Positions 1-9,424 of a DNA stretch of 64,000 bases are shown here, piece by piece. Made by a program: the position numbers and the translations under genes. The first letter of the stretch is position 1; every line of letters begins with the position of its first letter. Source of the DNA: Aquabacter cavernae (lineage in GTDB: Bacteria; Pseudomonadota; Alphaproteobacteria; Rhizobiales; Xanthobacteraceae). The stretch is from assembly GCF_003993795.1 (NCBI RefSeq), contig NZ_RWKV01000008.1:558001-622000 (forward strand). The letters run 5' to 3'. Below the pieces are notes generated by a model, which was given only the letters and a program-made list of their open reading frames with translations, did not search any database and was not told where the DNA came from.

Positions 1-695
1 TCGCCCACAAGGCCGAGATCCACCACCTCCGCCCCCGCGTCACGGGCGAGGCTCGCCACGCCATAGACATTGGAGACCACCACGGCGGCCGGCGAAGCGG
101 CCCCGCCTCCCGGTCGCACCAGTTCGTCCCCGGTCTGGAGAATCGCCACGCTCGGGCGTCGGCGCACCGAAACGGTGCCATGGTCCGCGGCGGCCGCCAG
201 CATGACGGAGCGGGCATCGAGCCGATGTCCCGCCGGCAGCAGGGCCGTGCCGGCCATGAAGTCAAACCCCGCCTTGCGGATGTTCCGGCCCGGCGCGGTC
301 TCGTTCACCACTTCCACCACATCGCCGTCGCGCGTGGTGTTCTCCTGGATCACCACCGTGTCCGCTCCCTCCGGCACTAGCGCGCCGGTGAAGATGCGTG
401 CGGCGGTGCCGGGAAGGACCGTGCCGGAGAAGGGGCGGCCCGCAGCGGATTCGCCGATCATGGTGAGACGGGCCGGCAGGTTCGCGATGTCCACCGCGCG
501 CACCGCATAGCCGTCCATGGCCGACATGTCGGCCACCGGCTGGCTGCGACGGGCGACAAGGTCCCGCGACAGCACCCGCCCATGGGCCTGCGCGATGTCC
601 ACCGTCTCTTCCGGCAGCGGTGCGGCGTCGGCGAGGATGAGCGCCAGCGCGTCGTCCACGGGCATGAGGGCCATGAGGGGGATCTCTCGTGTCAT
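1..695 (-). CDS. moeA: Molybdopterin molybdenumtransferase MoeA (5' part; gene continues past left edge)
   Basis: MoeA inserts molybdate into adenylylated molybdopterin, the last step of molybdenum cofactor synthesis in the cytoplasm. Reading the minus strand gives an open frame beginning MTREIPLMALMPVDDALAL, followed by the MoeA N-terminal pattern with VADMSAMDGYAVRA, the TIGE-like segment, a PEGADTVVIQE segment and, near the window edge, VAILQTGDELV. Only about 230 residues are present, so the C-terminal half lies outside. The start is uncertain: ATG at 695 is used here, but ATG at 674 has a GAGAG stretch upstream and fits the family length better. It lies about 110 bases downstream of moaC in the same direction, which matches its pathway. 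Confidence 0.93.
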   Translation of the reverse strand, partial: MTREIPLMALMPVDDALALILADAAPLPEETVDIAQAHGRVLSRDLVARRSQPVADMSAMDGYAVRAVDIANLPARLTMIGESAAGRPFSGTVLPGTAARIFTGALVPEGADTVVIQENTTRDGDVVEVVNETAPGRNIRKAGFDFMAGTALLPAGHRLDARSVMLAAAADHGTVSVRRRPSVAILQTGDELVRPGGGAASPAAVVVSNVYGVASLARDAGAEVVDLGLVG

Positions 696-805
696 GAAAC
701 GATCCCGGCCTGCGACCGGGCTTGCAAGAGCGTTTCCGAGCGAAGTGTGAAGCGGTTCGCGTGAAGGAAACGCGGAAACACTCTGGGTGGCGCGGCCGGC
801 TGGCG

Positions 806-1285
806 TCAGCTCTCCGCCGTCCAATGGCCGGAGCGGCCGCCCGCCTTTTCCAGCAGGCGGATGCCCTCGATGCGCATGGCCCGGTCCGCCGCCTTCGCCA
901 TGTCGTAGATGGTGAGGCAGGCCACGGAGACGGCGGTCAGCGCCTCCATCTCCACGCCGGTCTGGCCGGAGACGCGCACCCGCGCGCGGACGCGCAGGCC
1001 CGGCAGGGCGGCCTCGGGCTCGATCTCCACCTCCACCTTGCTGAGCAGGAGCGGATGGCAGAGGGGAATGAGTTCATGGGTGCGCTTGGCGGCCATGATG
1101 CCCGCGATACGCGCCACGCCCAGCACGTCGCCCTTCTTGGCGTTGCCGGAGAGGATCAGCTCCAGCGTTGCGGGGGCCATCACCACGGCCCCCTCCGCGA
1201 CCGCCTCGCGATGGGTGATCTCCTTGTCGGAGACATCCACCATGCGGGCGGCGCCGCTGGCGTCGAGATGGGTCAGGTCCGCCAC
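806..1285 (-). CDS. moaC: Cyclic pyranopterin monophosphate synthase MoaC
   Basis: MoaC converts 3',8-cyclo-7,8-dihydro-GTP into cyclic pyranopterin monophosphate, the first committed stage of molybdenum cofactor synthesis, as a cytoplasmic hexamer. The 159-residue protein has the family length. It carries [14 protein letters not shown] (51-63), [14 protein letters not shown] (71-84) and GVEMEALTA...[10 protein letters not shown] (110-132). Lys51, His77, Asp128 and Lys131 fall at the same numbers as the functional residues in the E. coli enzyme. It starts 10 bases after the DUF2147 gene stops, so the two are probably translated from one message that also carries the trp genes upstream and moeA downstream. 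Confidence 0.97.
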   Translation of the reverse strand: MADLTHLDASGAARMVDVSDKEITHREAVAEGAVVMAPATLELILSGNAKKGDVLGVARIAGIMAAKRTHELIPLCHPLLLSKVEVEIEPEAALPGLRVRARVRVSGQTGVEMEALTAVSVACLTIYDMAKAADRAMRIEGIRLLEKAGGRSGHWTAES

Positions 1286-1295
1286 GGTCGCGGGC

Positions 1296-1709
1296 CTATT
1301 TCGCGCGGGTCCAGGTCTGGGTCTCGCACAGCGGCACGAACACGCAGCCGCGCACTTCCAGCGTGTTGTCGCCCTTCAGCGTCAGCGTGGCGGTATAGGT
1401 CTTGCCGTCGTCGGGATTGTAGATCTTGCCGCCGCTCCAGCTTCCGCCCGAGCCGGAGAAGCCGGAGAGCATGGTGAGGCCCTTCAGGGGGCGGCTGCGC
1501 AGGGAGGCGTCGGCATTCTTGGCATCCGTCAGGGCCGGATTCTTCTTGATGTCGTCGGAGGAGACGAGCTTTCCGCACACGGAATTGCCGCAAGCGGTGA
1601 TCTCGACCACGCCTTCGTCCGTGGGGGTCATCCAGGTGCCGGTCACGTCGGCGGCCAGGGCCGGCATGGCGACGAGCGAAAGGAAGGCGGCAGTCAGGGC
1701 AATGCGCAT
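1296..1709 (-). CDS. Secreted DUF2147 family protein
   Basis: A 137-residue protein with a clear Sec signal peptide ([19 protein letters not shown], then AADVTGTW). The mature part follows the DUF2147 layout: [14 protein letters not shown], a C-x4-C pair in [11 protein letters not shown], and a closing [15 protein letters not shown] that supplies two more cysteines. This suggests a small disulfide-stabilised periplasmic beta-barrel or lipocalin-like fold. Function in this family is unknown. The ATG at 1709 is preferred over one nine codons upstream because it places the signal peptide at the N-terminus. The gene sits between trpC and moaC, 61 bases after trpC, with no obvious pathway link to either. 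Confidence 0.85.
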   Translation of the reverse strand: MRIALTAAFLSLVAMPALAADVTGTWMTPTDEGVVEITACGNSVCGKLVSSDDIKKNPALTDAKNADASLRSRPLKGLTMLSGFSGSGGSWSGGKIYNPDDGKTYTATLTLKGDNTLEVRGCVFVPLCETQTWTRAK

Positions 1710-1770
1710 CTTCAACTCCCGATAGTGCCCGGTCATAGCCGGGCTTGCGAAAAATATGTCAGAGCGGCGT

Positions 1771-2562
1771 TCACGCCGCCAGCAGCGCCCGCGTGGCGGC
1801 CGTCACGTCGGTCTGGCGCATCAGGCTTTCGCCCACCAGAACGCTGCGGATGTTGCAGGCCGCGAGGCGCGCAATGTCGGCGGGCGTGAAGATGCCGCTC
1901 TCGCCGATGCAGATCCGGTCCGCCGGCACCTTGGCCGAGAGCCGCTCGCTGGTCTCCAGCGTGGTCTCGAAGGTGCGCAAATTGCGGTTGTTGATGCCGA
2001 TGAGCGGGCAGGGCAGGGCCAGCGCGCGGTCCAGCTCCGCGTCGTCATGCACCTCGATGATGGCGTCCATGCCCCAGTCCTGCGCGCAGGCATAGAGGTC
2101 GGCCGCCAGCGCATCGTCCACCGAGGCCATGATGATGAGGATGCAGTCCGCGCCCCAGGCACGCGCTTCCGCCACCTGGTAGGTGTCGTGCATGAAATCC
2201 TTGCGCAGCGCGGGCAGGGCCGTGGCGGCGCGGGCGGCGATCAGATAGTCCGGCGCGCCCTGGAAGGACGGCGTGTCGGTGAGCACGGAGAGGCAGGCGG
2301 CGCCGCCCGCCTCATAGGCGCGGGCGAGCGCGGGCGGGTCGAAGTCCGGCCGGATCAGGCCCTTGGAGGGGCTGGCTTTCTTCACTTCCGCGATCAGGGC
2401 GGTGCGGCCCTGCGCCATGGTGGTGCGCAGCGCGCCCGCGAAGGGGCGCACGGGAGAGGCGGCGCGGGCGGCGGCCTCGATCTCGGCCAGCGGGCGCGCG
2501 GCCTTGGCGGCGGCGATCTCCTCGCGCTTATAGACTTCGATGCTTGCGAGGATATCGGTCAT
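1771..2562 (-). CDS. trpC: Indole-3-glycerol phosphate synthase
   Basis: TrpC closes the indole ring: CdRP is converted to indole-3-glycerol phosphate with loss of CO2 and water, in tryptophan synthesis. The 263-residue TIM barrel shows [19 protein letters not shown] (59-77) with the substrate and catalytic lysine, [12 protein letters not shown] (119-130) with the second lysine, [14 protein letters not shown] (189-202) and [12 protein letters not shown] (219-230), all IGPS hallmarks. There is no fused TrpF domain. Its ATG overlaps the trpD stop by 4 bases, so translation is coupled to trpD. Confidence 0.98.
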   Translation of the reverse strand: MTDILASIEVYKREEIAAAKAARPLAEIEAAARAASPVRPFAGALRTTMAQGRTALIAEVKKASPSKGLIRPDFDPPALARAYEAGGAACLSVLTDTPSFQGAPDYLIAARAATALPALRKDFMHDTYQVAEARAWGADCILIIMASVDDALAADLYACAQDWGMDAIIEVHDDAELDRALALPCPLIGINNRNLRTFETTLETSERLSAKVPADRICIGESGIFTPADIARLAACNIRSVLVGESLMRQTDVTAATRALLAA

Positions 2563-3581
2563 GACGCGAGCTTTTCCGTGACATGGACGAGGGTTTCCAG
2601 CCGGGCCCGGGCGGAGCCGGTATCGACGCTGGTGGTGGCCATGGCCACGCCCTCGGAAAGATCCGCAGCCCGCCCGGCGACCAGCAGCGCGGCGGCGGCG
2701 TTCAGGATGGAGACGTCGCGATAGGCGCCCTTTTCGCCGTCCAGCACGGCGCGCAGCGCGGCGGCATTGTGGGCGGCATCGCCCCCCTTCAGCGCCTCGG
2801 GTTCCACGCGCGGCAGGCCCACGAGGTCGGGGGCGATCTCGAAGGTGTGGATGTGCCCGTCTTCCAGCGCCGCCACGGAGGTGGAGCCGGAGAGGGTGAT
2901 CTCGTCCAGCCCGTCGGAGCCGTGCACCACCCAGGCGCGCTCGCAGCCCAGCGTCTTCAGCACTTCGGCGAGCGGGGTGATCCAGGCCTTGGAATAGACA
3001 CCCACCATCTGCCGCTTCACGCCAGCGGGATTGGAGAGCGGTCCCAGCAGGTTGAAGATGGTGCGGGTGCCCATTTCCACGCGGGTCGGCCCCACATGCT
3101 TCATGGCCGGGTGGTGGGAGGGGGCGAACATGAAGCCGATGCCCGCCTCGGCGATACAGCGCGAGATGGCCTCCGGCGACAGGTCGAGGCGCACGCCCAG
3201 CGCCACCAGCACGTCCGCCGCGCCGGACTTGGAGGACAGCGCCCGGTTGCCGTGCTTGGCCACCGGCACGCCCGCGCCCGCCGTGATGAAGGAGGCGCAG
3301 GTGGAGATGTTATAGGAGCCCGAGGCGTCGCCGCCGGTGCCGACAATGTCCACCGCTTCGTCCGGGGCTTCCACGGGCAGCATCTTGGCGCGCATGACGG
3401 AGACCGCGCCGGCAATCTCCTCCACCGTCTCGCCGCGCACGCGCAGGCCCATGAGCAGCGCGCCCATCTGGGAGGGGGTCGCCTCGCCCGACATCATCCG
3501 GTCGAACACATAGGCGGATTCCTCCCGCGTCAGGCTGGCGCCGGTGGCCACCTTGCCGAGGAGGGGGCGGAAGGTTTCCAT
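2559..3581 (-). CDS. trpD: Anthranilate phosphoribosyltransferase
   Basis: TrpD transfers phosphoribose from PRPP to anthranilate, the second step of tryptophan synthesis from chorismate. The 340-residue protein carries [18 protein letters not shown] (78-95), the PRPP and Mg-binding loop, and [21 protein letters not shown] (109-129), the other signature of the family. Length is normal and there is no fused TrpG domain; TrpG is a separate gene 3 bases upstream. The 4-base overlap with trpC marks a tight trpGDC operon. Confidence 0.98.
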   Translation of the reverse strand: METFRPLLGKVATGASLTREESAYVFDRMMSGEATPSQMGALLMGLRVRGETVEEIAGAVSVMRAKMLPVEAPDEAVDIVGTGGDASGSYNISTCASFITAGAGVPVAKHGNRALSSKSGAADVLVALGVRLDLSPEAISRCIAEAGIGFMFAPSHHPAMKHVGPTRVEMGTRTIFNLLGPLSNPAGVKRQMVGVYSKAWITPLAEVLKTLGCERAWVVHGSDGLDEITLSGSTSVAALEDGHIHTFEIAPDLVGLPRVEPEALKGGDAAHNAAALRAVLDGEKGAYRDVSILNAAAALLVAGRAADLSEGVAMATTSVDTGSARARLETLVHVTEKLAS

Positions 3582-3584
3582 CGA

Positions 3585-4184
3585 TCAGCCCTTCGTCCGG
3601 TTGAAGGCGCCCGCAAGCTCCAGGAAGTTGCGCATCAGCGCATGGCCGTTCTCGGAAGCGATGCTTTCGGGATGGAACTGGACGCCGTGGACGGGAAGCG
3701 TGCGGTGCGCGAGGCCCATGATGAGGCCGTCATCGGTGTGGGCCGTCACTTCCAGGGCGTCGGGCAGCGTCGTGCGGTCCACGATCAGCGAATGGTAGCG
3801 CGTCGCCTGGAAGGGATGGTTGAGGCCACGGAAGACCGAGCGGCCCTCATGGTGGATCTCGCTCATCTTGCCGTGCATGGGCAGGGGCGCGCGGATCACG
3901 TCGCCGCCGAACACCTGGCCGATGGCCTGATGGCCGAGGCATACGCCGAACAGCGGCACCGCGCCGGAGGCGCGGGCGATGAGATCGAGGCAGATGCCGG
4001 CTTCGGAAGGGGTGCAGGGGCCGGGGGAGATGACGATGGCGTCCGGCTTCTCGGCGAGGATCGCCTCCACGTCGCGCGCATCGTTGCGGTGCACGGTGAC
4101 GGTCGCGCCCAGTTCCCCGAGATAGTGCCAGAGATTGTAGGTGAAGCTGTCGTAATTATCGATCAGCGTAACGGCGGTCATCAC
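3585..4184 (-). CDS. trpG: Anthranilate synthase component II (glutamine amidotransferase)
   Basis: TrpG releases ammonia from glutamine for anthranilate synthase component I (TrpE), which is not in this window. The 199-residue class I glutamine amidotransferase has [12 protein letters not shown] (8-19), [11 protein letters not shown] (53-63), the nucleophile Cys82 in [10 protein letters not shown], and the catalytic His171-Glu173 pair in VQFHPESI. As in many bacteria, the same subunit could also serve as PabA for folate synthesis; sequence alone does not separate these roles. Two ATGs lie at the start (Met1, Met2), so the true start may be one codon later. Confidence 0.95.
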   Translation of the reverse strand: MMTAVTLIDNYDSFTYNLWHYLGELGATVTVHRNDARDVEAILAEKPDAIVISPGPCTPSEAGICLDLIARASGAVPLFGVCLGHQAIGQVFGGDVIRAPLPMHGKMSEIHHEGRSVFRGLNHPFQATRYHSLIVDRTTLPDALEVTAHTDDGLIMGLAHRTLPVHGVQFHPESIASENGHALMRNFLELAGAFNRTKG

Positions 4185-4296
4185 GGCTCCCGGCCCGGCG
4201 CATCCGGGCGTCGCGCTTGCGTCCCTCGCAAGCCCCGTCCCGACTTAATCCTTCCGGCGCGGGGCGGCAAGCGTGAGGGGGGCGGAGGGCGTCCCC

Positions 4297-6318
4297 TCAG
4301 AGGTCCAGCAACTCTTCTCCGGCGAAAGCGGCGTGTTCGGAGATGAAGGCGAAGCGGGCTTCGGGCTTGTTGCCCATGAGGCGCTCCACCAGATCGGCCG
4401 TGGCCGCCGCCGCCGCTTCCTCGATGGTGACCCGCAGCAGGGTGCGGGTAATGGGGCTCATGGTGGTTTCCTTCAATTGCGCCGGCATCATCTCGCCGAG
4501 GCCTTTGAAGCGGCCGATATCCACCTTGCCGCGGCCGGTGAATTCCTTTTTCAGCAGCACGTCCTTATGGGCGTCGTTGCGAGCATACAGGGTCTTCGGC
4601 CCCTGGGAGATGCGGTAGAGCGGCGGCACGGCCAGGAAGAGGTGGCCCTCCTCGATGAGCTTGGGCATCTGGCGGAAGAAGAAGGTGACGAGGAGGGAGG
4701 CGATGTGCGCCCCGTCCACGTCCGCGTCGGTCATGATGACCACCTTCTCATAGCGCAGGTCCGCCTCGCGATATTGCGAGAGCGGCCCGCAGCCCAGCGC
4801 CTGCATGAGGTCGGACAATTGCTGGTTCTGGGCGAGCTTGTCGCGGCCCGCGCTCGCCACGTTCAGGATCTTGCCGCGCAGCGGCAGCACCGCCTGGGTC
4901 TTGCGGTCGCGCGCCTGCTTGGCGGAGCCGCCCGCCGAATCGCCTTCGACGATGAAGAGTTCGGACCCCGCCGCCTCGGTGTTGGAGCAATCCGCCAGCT
5001 TGCCCGGCAGGCGCAGCTTGCGCACCGCCGTCTTGCGGGAGATCTCCTTCTCCTGCTTGCGCCGCAGCCGCTCTTCCGCGCGGTCGATCACATGGTCGAG
5101 CAGCTTGGTGGCCTGGTTGGGGTTGGCGGCGAGCCAATGGTCCAAGGGATCGCGCAGCGCCTGCTCGACAATGCGCGAGGCCTCGGCCGTGGCGAGGCGA
5201 TCCTTGGTCTGGCCCTGGAATTCCGGCTCGCGCACGAACACGGAGAGCATGGCCGCGCAGCCGGCGGCCACGTCGTCGCCGATGAGCACGGCCGAGCGCT
5301 TGCCCTGGCCCACGCGCTCCCCATAGTCCCGCAGGCCCTTCAGCAGGACGAGGCGCAGGCCGTTCTCGTGGGTGCCGCCGTCATGGGTGGGAATGGTGTT
5401 GCAGTAAGAGGAGATGCCCCCGTCGGCATCGGCCACCCAGGCCACCGCCCATTCCACGCTGCCATGGCCGCCGGCCTTCTGGATGCGGCCGGAGAAGATG
5501 TCCGGGTGCACCAGGGTCTGGCCCTCGATGTCGGCGGCGAGATAGTCCTTCAGGCCGCCGGGAAAGCGGAAGGTCATCTTCTCCGGCACGCCGGTGACGC
5601 CGGCCAGAAGCTCCGTGTCACACGACCAGCGCACTTCCACGCCGCCGAACAGATAGGCTTTCGAGCGCGCCATGCGGAACACGCGGGCAGGCTCGAAATG
5701 GGCGGAGGCGCCGAAAATCTCAGGATCCGGATGGAAGCGGATGCGCGTGCCGCGCCGGTTGGGCGCGCGGCCCACTTCCTTCAGCGGGCCTTGCGGGTGG
5801 CCCTTGGAGAAGATCTGGCGATAGAGCGTCTGGTTGCGGGCGACCTCCACTTCCAGAAGGTCGGAGAGCGCGTTCACCACCGAGACACCCACGCCATGCA
5901 GGCCGCCGGAGGTCTCATAGACCTTGCTGTCGAACTTACCCCCCGCATGGAGCGTGGTCATGATGACTTCGACGGTGGACTTCTTCGGGAATTTGGGATG
6001 CGGCTCCACGGGAATGCCGCGTCCATTGTCGGTCACCGTCAGGAAACCGTCCTTGCCGAGAAAGACCTCGATGAAGGTGGCGTGCCCCGCCACCGCCTCG
6101 TCCATGCAATTGTCGATCACTTCGGCGAACAGGTGATGCAGCGCCTTGGCGTCTGTTCCGCCGATATACATGCCCGGACGCCGCCGAACCGGCTCCAGCC
6201 CTTCCAGAACCTCAATATGCGCGGCGGTATAGTCGCTCGCCATTTGCGGCGTGACCGGCGTCGCCTTGCGTGGCTTGGCGGGAGGGGGGCTGGAAAAGAG
6301 ATCGTCTGAATTGGACAT
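4297..6318 (-). CDS. parE: DNA topoisomerase IV subunit B
   Basis: ParE is the ATPase subunit of topoisomerase IV, which decatenates daughter chromosomes; the partner ParC is not here. The roughly 673-residue protein has the GHKL ATPase motifs EVIDNCMDEA, DNGRGIPV and GGLHGVGVSVVNALS, the TOPRIM glutamate motif VEGDSAGGSAKQ and the metal motif MTDADVDGAHI. ParE rather than GyrB is favoured by the length, the alphaproteobacterial ParE wording KQARDRKTQAVLPLRGKI, and the lack of the large GyrB insert. The start at MSNSDDLFSS is preferred over an ATG 19 codons upstream, whose added residues look non-coding. Confidence 0.93.
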   Translation of the reverse strand: MSNSDDLFSSPPPAKPRKATPVTPQMASDYTAAHIEVLEGLEPVRRRPGMYIGGTDAKALHHLFAEVIDNCMDEAVAGHATFIEVFLGKDGFLTVTDNGRGIPVEPHPKFPKKSTVEVIMTTLHAGGKFDSKVYETSGGLHGVGVSVVNALSDLLEVEVARNQTLYRQIFSKGHPQGPLKEVGRAPNRRGTRIRFHPDPEIFGASAHFEPARVFRMARSKAYLFGGVEVRWSCDTELLAGVTGVPEKMTFRFPGGLKDYLAADIEGQTLVHPDIFSGRIQKAGGHGSVEWAVAWVADADGGISSYCNTIPTHDGGTHENGLRLVLLKGLRDYGERVGQGKRSAVLIGDDVAAGCAAMLSVFVREPEFQGQTKDRLATAEASRIVEQALRDPLDHWLAANPNQATKLLDHVIDRAEERLRRKQEKEISRKTAVRKLRLPGKLADCSNTEAAGSELFIVEGDSAGGSAKQARDRKTQAVLPLRGKILNVASAGRDKLAQNQQLSDLMQALGCGPLSQYREADLRYEKVVIMTDADVDGAHIASLLVTFFFRQMPKLIEEGHLFLAVPPLYRISQGPKTLYARNDAHKDVLLKKEFTGRGKVDIGRFKGLGEMMPAQLKETTMSPITRTLLRVTIEEAAAAATADLVERLMGNKPEARFAFISEHAAFAGEELLDL

Positions 6319-6430
6319 GAAGCGGATCTGGACTCGCGAATCAGTGCGGGCCGGCGACAGGCACCGGCCCAGCAATTATGGGGCTTTTAGCCCAGGTTTG
6401 GAAACACGTCGCGGTTCGCGTCCCCGCTGA

Positions 6431-7474
6431 TCAGCGGGGACGCAGGCCGAGCGCGGCGCGGCGCGCCTGCTTGTTGGTGTACATCAGCGCGTCGGCGTGG
6501 CGCAGCATGTCTTCTGCCGAGCCTTCCGTGGGGGCCGCATCGATGACCCCGAAGCTCGCGCCGGGATAGTCGATGGAGGCCGGGCCGATATCGAATGTGC
6601 CGATCAGGAGCGGGGCCAGCCGTCCCTCCGTCGCTTCCGCGGGCGGCGCTTCGCCCTCCTGGGCGGGGGAGGTGAGGCCCACCACCACGAATTCATCGCC
6701 GCCCAGGCGGCCCAGCACGTCGCTGGTGCGCAGGCCCGCGGACAGGCGCTTGCCCACCTCGATCAGGAACCTGTCGCCCGCCTCGTGGCCGTAGGTGTCG
6801 TTGATGGCCTTGAAGCCGTCGAGATCGATGAAGGCCACGAGAACCCGCTGGTCCGTCCGGTCCGCCATGGCCACCAGCCGCTGCAATTCGTCGAGCACGA
6901 AGCGCCGGTTCGGCAGGCCGGTGAGCGCGTCCGTGAAGGAGATGGCCTCCAGCTTGGCATTGGCCTTGCGCAACTCATCCAGCAAATGCTCGCGCTGGAT
7001 CTGGTGCCCGATCAGCGCGGAGAACAGCGTGAGCACCTCCTTGCCCTCCTGGGCCAGGGGCTTGCGGTCGGAACTGGCGGCGCAGAGCGTGCCGTAGAGC
7101 ATCCCGTCATCGAGATAGACCGGCGTGCTCGCATAGGTCTGGATCCCCAAAGCGCGCGCGGCGTCGGAATCGCCCCAGCAATTGGCCACGTCGTCCGTAT
7201 AGATCCGCCCCTCATCCATGGCGCGCTTGCACAGCGTGTCGCCCCACGGCACCGAGAGCCCTTCGGGGATCTGCATGGCCTTCGTGTTGCGGGAGAAGAC
7301 GATGTTCTGGATACCCGCGTCGGTATCGATGCGCGTCAGATAGGTGCTTTCGAGCCCGGTGACGAATTCGAGCAGCTCAAGCAGCGGCCGCGTGACATCC
7401 TCGACCGTCCGGGCGCCCGCAAGGGTGCGGGAGATCCGGGCCAGGAAGAAGTCACGCAGGTCGGTCTTATCCAT
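6431..7474 (-). CDS. Diguanylate cyclase with N-terminal GAF domain
   Basis: A cytoplasmic 347-residue protein predicted to make cyclic di-GMP from two GTP. Residues about 20-165 look like a GAF sensor domain (IQTYASTPVYLDDGMLYGTLC is typical). A short coiled linker (RELLDELRKANAKLEA-like, about 160-177) leads to a GGDEF domain from about 180. The active site GGDEF is intact at 258-262, and an allosteric inhibition-site RxxD (R249-D252) sits five residues before it, so product inhibition is likely. There are no membrane segments. The ligand of the GAF domain cannot be told from sequence. The gene is transcribed away from argC across a 436-base spacer. Confidence 0.93.
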   Translation of the reverse strand: MDKTDLRDFFLARISRTLAGARTVEDVTRPLLELLEFVTGLESTYLTRIDTDAGIQNIVFSRNTKAMQIPEGLSVPWGDTLCKRAMDEGRIYTDDVANCWGDSDAARALGIQTYASTPVYLDDGMLYGTLCAASSDRKPLAQEGKEVLTLFSALIGHQIQREHLLDELRKANAKLEAISFTDALTGLPNRRFVLDELQRLVAMADRTDQRVLVAFIDLDGFKAINDTYGHEAGDRFLIEVGKRLSAGLRTSDVLGRLGGDEFVVVGLTSPAQEGEAPPAEATEGRLAPLLIGTFDIGPASIDYPGASFGVIDAAPTEGSAEDMLRHADALMYTNKQARRAALGLRPR

Positions 7475-7910
7475 TGCGAAGCGTCCTTTTCAGGGTTCCG
7501 AAGAGGCGAGGCGACCGTTGCCGCCCGCTCAGGCGCCGGGCGGCAATACGATCACACCGTACGTTTTCCGAGGGAATGACGGATCAGGTGGGCATGTGGG
7601 AAAACCCGCTGCGGCAATCGACACGGCCGAGCTTAGCAGTACCGATCGATTGCGACAGCCCACATGGTCGGGAGGCGGGGGCGTCGGCCATGGCGATTGT
7701 CCCTCCCGAGCCCTGCCCCCGAAAAAGCACCGCAGCATGGATCGGGTTCCCGACGGGCATATGGCAAAGCCGTATGGCTGGACTGCTTTTGCGTGTCTTT
7801 CACAGGACATGGGATGGGTGTATGGACCCTCGCCCCCCTGGTGCGCCGCCCAAGAGGCGCATGCCGGGGCAAGCCTCATCTAGGCCCGTTTTTGCGGGCG
7901 GGAGCGTGTC
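7475..7910. other. Gene-free spacer between divergent GGDEF and argC genes
   Basis: No convincing gene, RNA or repeat is visible in these 436 bases. Short open frames on both strands have no recognisable domain and are expected by chance at this GC. Promoters for both flanking genes must lie here. Just before argC a GGGAG ribosome-binding site sits seven bases from the ATG, and a small GCCCG-N6-CGGGC hairpin could form around 7883-7898. Confidence 0.5.
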
Positions 7911-8963
7911 ATGTCGGAAGCGAAAGCGCGGATCGCGGTTCTGGGTGCCTCGGGCTATACGGGCTCCGAGCTGGTGCGCCTGCTGCTGCGCCATCCGCGC
8001 GCGGAGATCGTGGCGCTGACCGCAGACCGGAAGGCGGGCCAGTCCATGGCCGATGTCTTCCCGCAATTCGCGCCCTTCCCGCTGCCGAAGCTCGTGACCA
8101 TCGACCAGGTGGATTTCACCGGCGTCGATCTCGTCTTCTGCGCCCTGCCGCATGCCACCACGCAGCAGGTGATCAAGTCCGTGTTCGAGAAGGCCCCCGC
8201 CGTGAAGGTGGTGGACCTCTCCGCCGACTTCCGCCTGTCCGATCCCGGCATGTATGAGACGTGGTACGGCCACCCCCATTCCGCCCTGGACCTCCAGAAG
8301 GAAGCGGTGTTCGGCCTCGTTGAGATCTACCGGGACGAGATCAAGAAGGGCCGGCTCATCGCCAATCCCGGCTGCCACACCACCACGGCCATCCTGCCCG
8401 TGGTGCCGCTGCTGGAAGCCGGCGCCATCGATCCCGAGAGCATCGTCATCGACAGCAAGACCGGCATGTCCGGCGCCGGGCGCTCGGCCAAGGAGGCCAT
8501 GCTGTTTTCCGAGGTATCGGAGGGCATCAACGCCTATTCGGTGGGCTCGCACCGGCATATGGGCGAGCTGGACCAGGAATATTCCAAGGCCGCCGGCCGC
8601 CCCGTGAAGCCCATGTTCGTGCCGCACCTCGTGCCCATGAACCGGGGCATCTACGCCACGCTTTATGTGCGCACCACGGGCGCCAAGGCCGAGGACCTGC
8701 ACAAGATCCTCGCGGACTATTACCAGAACGAGCCCTTCGTCCATGTGTTCCCGTTCGGCCAGGTGCCCCATTCCCGGCATGTGCGCGGGTCCAACATGGT
8801 GATGCTGGGCGTGGTGGCGGACCGGGTGGAAGGGCGCGCCATCGTGGTGTCCACCATCGACAATCTGGTGAAGGGCGCGTCGGGGCAGGCGGTTCAGAAC
8901 ATGAACCTCGTGCTCGGCTTCCCGGAGACCATGGGCCTGGAGCAGATCGCGCTCATGCCGTGA
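7911..8963 (+). CDS. argC: N-acetyl-gamma-glutamyl-phosphate reductase
   Basis: ArgC reduces N-acetylglutamyl phosphate to the semialdehyde with NADPH, the third step of arginine synthesis. The 350-residue protein opens with the nucleotide-binding turn VLGASGYTGSELVRLL (10-25). It carries the catalytic cysteine Cys155 in ANPGCHTTTAILP and the SGAGRSAKEAMLFSEV segment typical of long-form ArgC. The ATG has a good GGGAG site upstream. In many alphaproteobacteria argC follows rplM-rpsI; here those genes are about 11 kb away (19.6 kb), which suggests a local rearrangement. Confidence 0.98.
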   Translation: MSEAKARIAVLGASGYTGSELVRLLLRHPRAEIVALTADRKAGQSMADVFPQFAPFPLPKLVTIDQVDFTGVDLVFCALPHATTQQVIKSVFEKAPAVKVVDLSADFRLSDPGMYETWYGHPHSALDLQKEAVFGLVEIYRDEIKKGRLIANPGCHTTTAILPVVPLLEAGAIDPESIVIDSKTGMSGAGRSAKEAMLFSEVSEGINAYSVGSHRHMGELDQEYSKAAGRPVKPMFVPHLVPMNRGIYATLYVRTTGAKAEDLHKILADYYQNEPFVHVFPFGQVPHSRHVRGSNMVMLGVVADRVEGRAIVVSTIDNLVKGASGQAVQNMNLVLGFPETMGLEQIALMP

Positions 8964-8974
8964 GAATGTGGATT

Positions 8975-9005
8975 TAGGACATTAGTCACAAGGACTGTTG
9001 TCCTA
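8975..9005. promoter_or_regulatory. Nested dyad just after argC (TAGGACA / TGTCCTA)
   Basis: TAGGACA at 8975-8981 is the exact reverse complement of TGTCCTA at 8999-9005. Inside it AGTC (8984-8987) faces GACT (8993-8996). Read another way, two direct copies of GGAC-N4-GTC lie 15 bases apart (8977 and 8992). It starts 12 bases after the argC stop and has no T-run, so it could be a hairpin 3' end for argC or an operator for something downstream. I do not recognise the binding protein. Confidence 0.4.
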
Positions 9006-9009
9006 GTTC

Positions 9010-9424
9010 CATTTTTCGGCTATGGTCATTCCACCTTGCACCAAGGAGGGGCGCGTCCGGAGCGGCCTGACGGGTGGTGCGGGGCGCGGGTGTCCGACGC
9101 GGCGGGGATTAACGCCCCCTGCCGCGCGAGAAAGGGGGCCGAAGGGGTTGCGCACCGATCCGGGGCTGGTTCGCCCGGACGTGATGGGAGATCCACGAAA
9201 GCCCACGCGGCGCGGCCGACACGCCATAAATCCCCGCGCGGGAGCGGACGGAATGCTGGTTCCGACGTCACCCATCTTCCCAAAGGCATGCCTTGCCGGC
9301 GTGCCGACCGCTCCCGCATCCCTCCACCCCCGCCCGAAAGGCGGGGATGAAGGTGTTGCCGCCGAGCCTATCGACGCGCGGCGGGCAAGGGCCTATCAGC
9401 GTCGCAGCATTCCGAAGGTTCTCC
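9010..9424. other. Gene-free spacer upstream of tatD
   Basis: About 415 bases without a gene I can support. It contains short palindromes such as CCTTG-CAC-CAAGG near 9033-9045 and TCCGGG-N9-CCCGGA near 9160-9180. Open frames here on both strands show no known domain. I compared it by eye with common alphaproteobacterial riboswitches (SAM-II, cobalamin, glycine) and saw no match. A structured leader or small RNA is possible but unproven. Confidence 0.4.

Noticed and set aside
2583..4346. 587-residue plus-strand frame antisense to trpD and trpG
   Set aside because: Same reason: covers two unmistakable genes on the other strand and shows no conserved motif.
4273..6309. 678-residue plus-strand frame antisense to parE
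   Set aside because: Parallel to parE and without domain features. A GC-skew artefact.
7529..7879. Open frames on both strands in the GGDEF-argC spacer
   Set aside because: No ribosome site, no recognisable domain, and frames on both strands overlap, as chance would give.
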